A stretch of 50,240 nucleotides of DNA from the NCBI GenBank assembly GCA_024400935.1, contig JAKSLZ010000011.1:1-50240 (forward strand), written 5' to 3'. Below, in pieces: positions 23,482 to 29,398 of this stretch. The DNA is from Muribaculaceae bacterium (GTDB lineage: Bacteria > Bacteroidota > Bacteroidia > Bacteroidales > Muribaculaceae). A program made the translations under genes and the position numbers. Numbering within the stretch: the stretch's first letter is position 1; each line of letters starts with the position of its first letter. Under the pieces are notes generated by a model. That model made no database searches. It was not told the DNA's origin and worked only from the letters and a program-made list of their open reading frames with translations.

Positions 23482-25005
23482 TTATTTCTTGCGAGGCTCG
23501 CGGGGCACAGGCTTAGCGTCGGCTCTGCCGCTGAACACTACCTGCAAGATACCCTGTGAGTAGCCCATTGAGAGGACATTGCCGCCTTCGCTCACAAACA
23601 TGTTGTTGTCTTCCATAACAAAACCACAGCGGCCCATAGCACCCATCATAGTGTTAACAATGGTTTCTTCGGTGCCAAATCCGCAGTGCCTCAGGTCAAC
23701 TGACAGGTTCACCATCTTGACCTTGGCGTTATAATTGAACGATGCAGCCGAGTCGGTTGCCGCCTTGGTGGCGATGGGACCATCAAATGTATAAGAGCAT
23801 CTGATGGGGCCCTGCTGCATTGATATACCGTCCTGTCCCACTCCGGCCTCGGCATCGTCGCCCAGAGCTCCGTTCATGGTCATGAGGTCAGTGCCTATGG
23901 TCACGCCTGCCACGTGGTCGTCGCCTATCATGCTAAGCATCGACATTGCCACCAGGTCGGTGTCGGTGAATCCGCGGTTGGCAAGTGTCACACCGTCGGT
24001 GCCGTGCACGTGCACAAACTTCACGGTGCCCACTGGTGCACCCTTATCGTCGATAATGCTGTACGCACTGTCGTTGCCCACGATGTAACGGTCGGCACGC
24101 AGGTCAGAGATTCGGTCAAACTTAGCAGGAACAAGCACCTTGTTGTCAGGATCAACCACACCCATCTTGTTATCCTTGTTCAGGACAAAGAAGTTGCCGG
24201 TGACGCTGCGGGCAAAGCTCTTGTAACCAGCCTTCTCCACCACCTTGTAGTTTTCGTTGGGGCTGGGCACTTCCTCGCCTTTCTTGTTGAGGCACACGAT
24301 AGAGTCGCCCTTCATGAGAGGCAGCACACCGTCAATGAAGCTGGGCTGAATCATGCCGAACTCCTTAGCATCAACGTTGAACTGCACCTCGCCCTTCATG
24401 TTGATGACACTGTAGCTTGCAGTAGAATCGTTGTCCAGGTCGGGCTCAACGACGATAGCCAGATCCTCGTTGACAAAGGGATTGGCTACATTGTAGCGAG
24501 CCGAGATCACTGTGTCACCCTTAGTGTTGATGTAGCCCCACATGCCCATATCGTTCTGATACATGGCCATGCCGCGACTGAACATAGAACACTGGTTCAC
24601 CTCCTTGGGGAGTTCTTTCACCACCTCACAGTTCTTGTCGATCACACACAAAGCCTCACCGCGCTTGCTAGCCACGGCCAGACCATCCTCGCTGAAGCCA
24701 GTCACGCTGCCATAGACCTCCTTGTTAACAGGAATCTTGGGATTATTAACGTTGTAGTAGTTAAACGTACCGTCGTCGTTCATCACATAGTACATGTCGT
24801 TAACCACCGCTGAGGGTGTCTGCGTGTAAGCGTCCTTCACCACCAGCTTGCCGGTGTTTACGTCCAGGATGCTCCACTTGTTGCTACCCTGCAGTTGCAC
24901 AGGCATATAATTAATCTGGGCAGTATCATTTTTACTGCCACAAGCCACCATTGTGGCCACGATGCACAGCACTGCCGCTGCGCGCATTATCATTGTTTTT
25001 TTCAT
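23482..25005 (-). CDS. WG-repeat lipoprotein
   Basis: 507 residues. The lipobox is MVACG after a short signal peptide, indicating an envelope lipoprotein. The N-terminal two-thirds carries WG-type beta repeats: KWSILDVNTGKLVVKDAY, GMWGYINTKGDTVISARYN, NKMGVVDPDNKVLVPAKFD and YSIIDDKGAPVG, spaced by roughly 40-60 residues. The C-terminal 170 residues are different and rich in Gly, Met and Asp; I do not recognise them. WG repeats usually mediate protein contacts. First gene of the operon with GH125, SGNH hydrolase and DUF3298-like protein, driven by the promoter at 25034-25065. Confidence 0.85.
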   Translation of the reverse strand: MKKTMIMRAAAVLCIVATMVACGSKNDTAQINYMPVQLQGSNKWSILDVNTGKLVVKDAYTQTPSAVVNDMYYVMNDDGTFNYYNVNNPKIPVNKEVYGSVTGFSEDGLAVASKRGEALCVIDKNCEVVKELPKEVNQCSMFSRGMAMYQNDMGMWGYINTKGDTVISARYNVANPFVNEDLAIVVEPDLDNDSTASYSVINMKGEVQFNVDAKEFGMIQPSFIDGVLPLMKGDSIVCLNKKGEEVPSPNENYKVVEKAGYKSFARSVTGNFFVLNKDNKMGVVDPDNKVLVPAKFDRISDLRADRYIVGNDSAYSIIDDKGAPVGTVKFVHVHGTDGVTLANRGFTDTDLVAMSMLSMIGDDHVAGVTIGTDLMTMNGALGDDAEAGVGQDGISMQQGPIRCSYTFDGPIATKAATDSAASFNYNAKVKMVNLSVDLRHCGFGTEETIVNTMMGAMGRCGFVMEDNNMFVSEGGNVLSMGYSQGILQVVFSGRADAKPVPREPRKK

Positions 25006-25033
25006 ATTCCGTTAGTTATAGACAATATTCATG

Positions 25034-25065
25034 CAAAGTTACACATAATTTCCCATCCCTACAAA
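25034..25065 (-). promoter_or_regulatory. Promoter for the WG/GH125/SGNH/DUF3298 operon
   Basis: On the minus strand TAACTTTG (25034-25041) is preceded by TTTG (25062-25065) with a 20-nt spacer. Confidence 0.75.
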
Positions 25066-25172
25066 AATTTGACGATTTCTTATACAGCGCTTTGCTTTCT
25101 TGCTCATCATATTTTAAACATCTCGCTTTTTGTCCTGCATAATTGCGTAGAAATAATTTTAAAAAGAAAAAT

Positions 25173-25310
25173 ATCACAACCGTTTATACACCCACTCCTT
25201 GGCTGTGCATCACAGGAAGAAAGGCCATCTTCAAAAGTAAACTTTCTCAATGTCCCTTCTTCCCATGATACACATGTCGCCGTTGGCTCCATGTAATAAA
25301 CGGTTGTGAT
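25173..25310. mobile_element. 138-bp element with 14-bp terminal inverted repeats
   Basis: ATCACAACCGTTTA (25173-25186) and TAAACGGTTGTGAT (25297-25310) are perfect inverted repeats around a non-coding core. A related sequence, ATAATTTTAAAAAG then GAAAATATCACAAC, also precedes 26485. Confidence 0.5.
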
Positions 25311-25352
25311 AGAAAATGCGCCGAAGCTAATAAAATACACAAAATCATTGCT
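25302..25352 (-). repeat. Inverted partial copy of the structured repeat's 5' end
   Basis: Read on the minus strand it begins GCAATGATTTTGTGTATTTT and continues through CGGCGCATTTTCTATCAC. This matches the first 50 nt of the repeat at 25430, placed head to head with it. Confidence 0.65.
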
Positions 25353-25429
25353 CTCCGGAAAAAGAAACAAATAATGCGATAAAAATCTGAATATAAGCCC
25401 CCCAATACTACCAAAGCGATAGGTCGACA

Positions 25430-25613
25430 ACGATGATTTTGTGTATTTTCTAAGGTCGGAGGCCGCATTTTTCATCACGGGCAATCTTTTTTGTGGGGGA
25501 GCCACAATGTGGGACGCGGCATGAGGGGCAGGATTAAGCCTGCTTAAAGACTGCTCCTCTTGCCGCGGAACACACTCAGAACTCTTCTGAGCAAGATTGC
25601 ACGTGACATTTTT
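25430..25613 (+). repeat. Structured repeat, copy 1
   Basis: About 185 nt with several hairpins: TTGTGG/CCACAA; a long stem GCGGCA..GAGG.GCAG..TTAAGC/GCTTAA..CTGC.CCTC..TGCCGC; CTCAGAA/TTCTGAG; then a tail ending ATTTTTCT. It is nearly identical to the copies at 26179 and 26640. It and a further 65 bp, up to a -7 box, lie upstream of the GxxExxY gene. Confidence 0.88.
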
Positions 25614-25670
25614 CTAATACTAACACATTACTTTTTCCTGAAAAAAGCAATACTCCTAGCGATTTTTATG

Positions 25671-25678
25671 TAAATTTG
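25671..25678 (+). promoter_or_regulatory. -7 box for the GxxExxY gene
   Basis: TAAATTTG matches the consensus, 25 nt before the ATG. The same box within homologous sequence precedes the esterase gene at 26914. Confidence 0.55.
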
Positions 25679-25703
25679 TGCGTGAAACATAAAAGAAATC
25701 ACA

Positions 25704-26141
25704 ATGGATTCAAAAGGCAAAATATCCGACAAATTACATTCTCAACTTAAAGACTATGTGTATCCTGTAATCGCCTGTATGCATGAGGTGCATAATGAAT
25801 TAAAAAATGGCCTGCCGGAATATGTGTACCAAGAAGCACTCGCAATCAGTTTGAGAAAACACGGTTTTAACCCATTAAAAGAGTATCAGCACCATATAGA
25901 GTACATGGGCGAGAAATTAAAAAGTCACATCAGGATGGATATTGTCTTAGAAATGCCAAGAGGGAATGTGATAATTGAATGTAAGTCTATTGCTAGTCTT
26001 GGTGATGCTGAACGTTATCAAACATTCGGCTATTTGCGTGGTACCAAATTCCCAATTGCAATATTAGTTAATTTTGGCACATTTGGAAAAGCACAGATTG
26101 AAAGATACTATTTTCACGAAGGCGATATCACAGCATTTTAA
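25704..26141 (+). CDS. GxxExxY family protein (PDDEXK-like)
   Basis: 145 residues. The signature appears as NGLPEYVYQEALAISLRKHG (GxxExxY, around residues 37-55). It is followed by HIRMDIVLEMPRGNVIIECKSI, which gives the D...ECK core of a PD-(D/E)xK nuclease-like fold. The family is widespread in Bacteroidetes and environmental bacteria. Its function is not established, and nuclease activity is only a fold-based suggestion. The gene is AT-rich compared with its neighbours and sits in the middle of a repeat cluster, with a structured repeat on both sides. This suggests acquired DNA. It seems to be monocistronic. Confidence 0.85.
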   Translation: MDSKGKISDKLHSQLKDYVYPVIACMHEVHNELKNGLPEYVYQEALAISLRKHGFNPLKEYQHHIEYMGEKLKSHIRMDIVLEMPRGNVIIECKSIASLGDAERYQTFGYLRGTKFPIAILVNFGTFGKAQIERYYFHEGDITAF

Positions 26142-26178
26142 GGGCTCCCATATTACCCGCCATAGCTATAGATATACA

Positions 26179-26362
26179 ACAATGATTTTGTGTATTTTCT
26201 AAGGCTCGGGTCGCATTTTTCATCACGGGTAATCTTTGTTGTGGGGAACCACAATGTGGGACGCGGCAAGAGGTGCAGGATTAAGCTTGCTTAAAGACTG
26301 CCCCTCTTGCCACGGAACACACTCAGAACTCTTCTGAGCAAGATTGCACGTGACATTTTTCT
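26179..26362 (+). repeat. Structured repeat, copy 2
   Basis: The same hairpin series as copies 1 and 3. It lies 37 bp after the GxxExxY stop and lacks the promoter-containing tail found after the other two. The stretch from 26363 to 26484 is otherwise featureless AT-rich DNA. Confidence 0.85.
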
Positions 26363-26484
26363 CTAAACCTAAAACTCCCATGCCACTAATCCAACGTCTT
26401 CTCTAAATGAAGTAACACCAGGATTTTATATCCCACAGTTCTCGTGTGAATTCGACAAAAATAATTTTAAAAAGGAAAATATCA

Positions 26485-26619
26485 CAACTATACACCAATA
26501 GAGTTTTTGCGAACTCCCCGCGCGGATCTCACGGATTTCACGGATTAATCATATGATTATTTATTTTCACAGATTAAAATCTGATCTGCGCGAGATAATC
26601 CCCACTGGTGTATAGTCAC
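26485..26619. mobile_element. 135-bp TIR element
   Basis: CAACTATACACCAATAG at the left and the inverted GGTGTATAGTCAC at the right enclose CTCCCCGCGCGGATCTCACG and a matching CTGCGCGAGATAATCCCC. It is a short relative of the elements at 10850, 39793 and 49131. Confidence 0.7.
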
Positions 26620-26639
26620 AAAATATCCAATGGGCATCT

Positions 26640-26822
26640 GCAATGATTTTGTGTATTTTCTAAGGCTCGGGCCGCATTTTTCATCACGGGCAATCTTTGT
26701 TGTGGGGAACCACAATGTGGGACGTGACATGAGGGGCAGGATTAAGCTTGCTTAAAGACTGCCCCTCTTGCCACGGAACACACTCAGAACTCTTCTGAGC
26801 AAGATTGCACGTGACATTTTTC
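26640..26822 (+). repeat. Structured repeat, copy 3
   Basis: Nearly identical to copies 1 and 2. The central stem GAGGGGCAG/CTGCCCCTC with TTAAGC/GCTTAA inside is perfect here. It lies 91 bp upstream of the esterase start. Confidence 0.88.
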
Positions 26823-26878
26823 TTATACTAACACATTACTTTTTCCCCAAAAAAACAACACTCCTTGCATTTTTTATG

Positions 26879-26886
26879 TAAATTTG
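26879..26886 (+). promoter_or_regulatory. -7 box for the esterase gene
   Basis: TAAATTTG, 27 nt before the ATG. It is embedded in about 65 bp that match the region upstream of the GxxExxY gene. Confidence 0.55.
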
Positions 26887-26913
26887 TAAACCAAACAAAA
26901 AACGACTTTATTT

Positions 26914-28269
26914 ATGAAAACAATAGCGACTTTTATTGCACTGATGCTGATGTCTTGCGCACAGGCATGGGCCGGGCATGTGATGGTGGACGGATCGCTC
27001 ACCCAAAACGAGATTGACGACATTTATCCCGGGACCGTGCACACTTATCAAGTGTATGTGCCAGAGCAGTATGACGGCAGCAAGCCGGCTTGCCTATATG
27101 TAGGGCTCGACGGTGTGCTGTGCGATGCTCCGGCGGTGATGGACAGCCTCATCGCAGCAGGCAAGATGCCGGTGACCATAGGCGTGTTCCTGCAGCCCGG
27201 AGTCATCAAGGGCAAGGACGGCAAGGTGTTGCGCTACAACCGCAGCAACGAGTTTGACATGACCGACGGCACGTTTGCATCATTCCTGGAGAAGGACCTA
27301 CTGCCCAAAGTCGAAACAGAAAAGACCCCCGACGGCCGCAAGATAAAGCTGTCAAAGGACGCTAATGACCGCATGATATTCGGCCTGTCGAGCGGTGGCA
27401 TTTGCGCCTTCAATGCCGCATGGCACAGGCCCGACATGTTCTCTCGCGTGTTCAGTGGCGTGGGCACATTCGTATCGATGCGCGGCGGACACGATCTGCA
27501 GGCCATCGTGCGCAAGCATGAGCCTCTGCCCCTGCGCATCTATCTGCAGGACGGCGACCAGGACGTGTGGAACGCCCTGTTCGGCCACTGGTATGAGGGC
27601 AACAAGATGCTGGCCAGCGCGCTCGATTTTGCCGGATACAAGGCCGGCTACGACTGGAGCCACTGCAAGCACGGTGTGAGCCAAGCCGCCAAGATTTTTT
27701 CGCGCGTGATGGAATGGATGTGGCGCGACTACCCTGCCCGCATCGAGCCCGGCCGCACACAGAACGACCTGCTCGCCCCGCTGCTGCCCGAGGACAACAC
27801 ATCGTGGGTCGAAACCACATGCCCCCGCAAGGTGCGTCGCCCCGGAACCACACAATGCCACACCACAATACTTGACACTTATCCCGACGGTTCATTCCAT
27901 GTGTCACGCGAGGAAAACAGCAACTGGCTTCTTCAGACCATCACCAGCCCAAAACCAGGCTCGCAACAGCGCTTCTACTGGCTGCACAGCTACGACAACT
28001 CGTTGTTGCAAGTGCCTTGCGCCGAGTTTGACTCACAGGGCAACCTCTATGTGGTGACAAACGCCGGCATACAGATTTGCGACCAGAACGGCCGTGTGCG
28101 TGGTATCCTCGCATTACCACACGAACTTGATATCCAGGCTGTAAACGGTTTTGTAATTCGCAGCGGCAGCATCACCCTCGAGACCCCCAGCGGGCGTGCC
28201 TGGGTGCGCAAGCTCAACATCGAGCCCGCCACACAAGGCGTCACCCCCAAGTCACAAGGCCAGGGATAA
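26914..28269 (+). CDS. Secreted esterase-like alpha/beta hydrolase with C-terminal propeller-like domain
   Basis: 451 residues with a signal peptide (MKTIATFIALMLMSCAQAWAG). Residues about 25-270 resemble the enterochelin-esterase/CE1 fold. The nucleophile elbow is FGLSSGG (S159), an acid is likely in LQDGDQDVWN, and a histidine is likely in WSHCKHG. The C-terminal 150 residues contain beta-strand pairs such as SWVETTCP, QRFYWLHSYD and NLYVVTNAGIQICDQNGRVR, similar to a partial SMP-30/gluconolactonase propeller. This arrangement is seen in Bacteroidetes carbohydrate esterases, but the substrate is unknown. It converges with the RNase Z gene, 5 bp from its stop. Confidence 0.82.
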   Translation: MKTIATFIALMLMSCAQAWAGHVMVDGSLTQNEIDDIYPGTVHTYQVYVPEQYDGSKPACLYVGLDGVLCDAPAVMDSLIAAGKMPVTIGVFLQPGVIKGKDGKVLRYNRSNEFDMTDGTFASFLEKDLLPKVETEKTPDGRKIKLSKDANDRMIFGLSSGGICAFNAAWHRPDMFSRVFSGVGTFVSMRGGHDLQAIVRKHEPLPLRIYLQDGDQDVWNALFGHWYEGNKMLASALDFAGYKAGYDWSHCKHGVSQAAKIFSRVMEWMWRDYPARIEPGRTQNDLLAPLLPEDNTSWVETTCPRKVRRPGTTQCHTTILDTYPDGSFHVSREENSNWLLQTITSPKPGSQQRFYWLHSYDNSLLQVPCAEFDSQGNLYVVTNAGIQICDQNGRVRGILALPHELDIQAVNGFVIRSGSITLETPSGRAWVRKLNIEPATQGVTPKSQGQG

Positions 28270-28274
28270 CTCCA

Positions 28275-29195
28275 CTAGAATTTATTTAGGTCAATGGTCA
28301 GTCCCTCGTTAGAGAGTAATGTTTGGGGAAACTCTTCTTGTGCCTGTTCGAGCAACGGGGTCTCGTCTAGATAACGTTTAGAATAATGGCCTATGATGAG
28401 GCGCTTGGCACCTGCCTCACGGGCCACAATGCCGGCTTCGCGCGCTGTGCTGTGGAAGCGCTTGCGGGCCTTCACGGCATTCTCATCGCCATAGGTTGCC
28501 TCGTGATAGAGCCAGTCTACGCCCTTGACTGCATTGATGACACGCTTGGAAAAGACCGTGTCACTGCAATAAGCATAAGAGACAGAGCGGTCGGGCGAAG
28601 TGGTGAGGTGAGAATTGGGCACGATGATTCCCTCGGGGGTCACAAAGTCCTCGCCCTGACGCAGCGAGTTGAATGCATAGAGCGGCACGTTGTGATACTT
28701 CGCGGCCTCGGCATCGATGTGACGCAGCTTGGGTTTCTCGCTGAAGATGAAGCCCACGGCAGGCACGCGGTGCCTCAGAGGCACTGTGGTGACAGTGATG
28801 GCATCATCCTCATATATCACAGCCTTGCGCGTGGTGATGATGTTGAACTTGAGCTCATAGGGACGCTCGCGACAAAAGTAGTCCATGGCTTGCTGCAACA
28901 GGCGGGCTCCGTCTTCAAAGACGTGAACCGTCACCGAGCTGGTCTTGCCCTGCAATGCCAGCGTAGACAATAGTCCGGGCAACCCAAAGCAGTGGTCACC
29001 GTGCAAGTGGCTGATGAAGATGTGATTGAGGCGTGAAAACTTCAGTTTCATGCGACGCATCGCCAGCTGGGCTCCCTCGCCACAGTCAATCATAAACAAG
29101 TTGTCGCGCACATTGAGCACCTGGCACGACGGCACATGACGCAGCGTAGTAGTTGCCGAGCCGCATCCCAGTATGTTAAGTTCAAATCTTGTCAT
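28275..29195 (-). CDS. rnz: Ribonuclease Z
   Basis: 306 residues from the ATG at 29195. A longer frame adds 23 residues lying upstream of the promoter box and is rejected. RNase Z trims tRNA 3' ends. The metal site is HLHGDHCFGLPGLLSTL (HxHxDH). The N-terminus FELNILGCGSATTTLRHVPS and LFMIDCGEGAQLAMRRMKL are typical. Later motifs include HEATYGDENA, HSTAREAG and the histidine in RLIIGHYSKRY. It is likely monocistronic and cytoplasmic. Confidence 0.96.
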   Translation of the reverse strand: MTRFELNILGCGSATTTLRHVPSCQVLNVRDNLFMIDCGEGAQLAMRRMKLKFSRLNHIFISHLHGDHCFGLPGLLSTLALQGKTSSVTVHVFEDGARLLQQAMDYFCRERPYELKFNIITTRKAVIYEDDAITVTTVPLRHRVPAVGFIFSEKPKLRHIDAEAAKYHNVPLYAFNSLRQGEDFVTPEGIIVPNSHLTTSPDRSVSYAYCSDTVFSKRVINAVKGVDWLYHEATYGDENAVKARKRFHSTAREAGIVAREAGAKRLIIGHYSKRYLDETPLLEQAQEEFPQTLLSNEGLTIDLNKF

Positions 29196-29215
29196 TATTT
29201 TTATCCTCCCACAGG

Positions 29216-29247
29216 CAAAATTACTAAAAATAACCCAAACACCCAAA
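29216..29247 (-). promoter_or_regulatory. Promoter for rnz
   Basis: On the minus strand TAATTTTG (29216-29223) is preceded by TTTG (29244-29247) with a 20-nt spacer. It lies 20 bp upstream of the start. Confidence 0.7.
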
Positions 29248-29337
29248 CAAAACCCACCAGCCATAATAAATCCACGGCCACTTCACAAGCTTTTTTTGGG
29301 GGACTGGTGAATTGGAACTTACGTCACTAAGCAAATA

Positions 29338-29366
29338 GGCACCCGGTTGAATGCCAACCGAGTGCC
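29338..29366. terminator. Hairpin after the beta-helix protein gene
   Basis: The stem GGCAC-CGGTTG with CAACCG-GTGCC lies just past the stop on the minus strand. The following T-run is weak, so termination is likely but not certain. Confidence 0.55.
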
Positions 29367-29398
29367 CTGCATAATATATATAAATTGGATTTAGTATC

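Noticed and set aside
25107-25505. A 132-codon frame on the minus strand in the repeat cluster
   Set aside because: It spans the 138-bp TIR element and two repeat copies in opposite orientation, so it arises by chance from repeats.
25430-26822. Structured repeats as group II intron or tmRNA fragments
   Set aside because: I saw neither a domain V-like hairpin with its conserved bases nor a tmRNA tag or tRNA-like ends.
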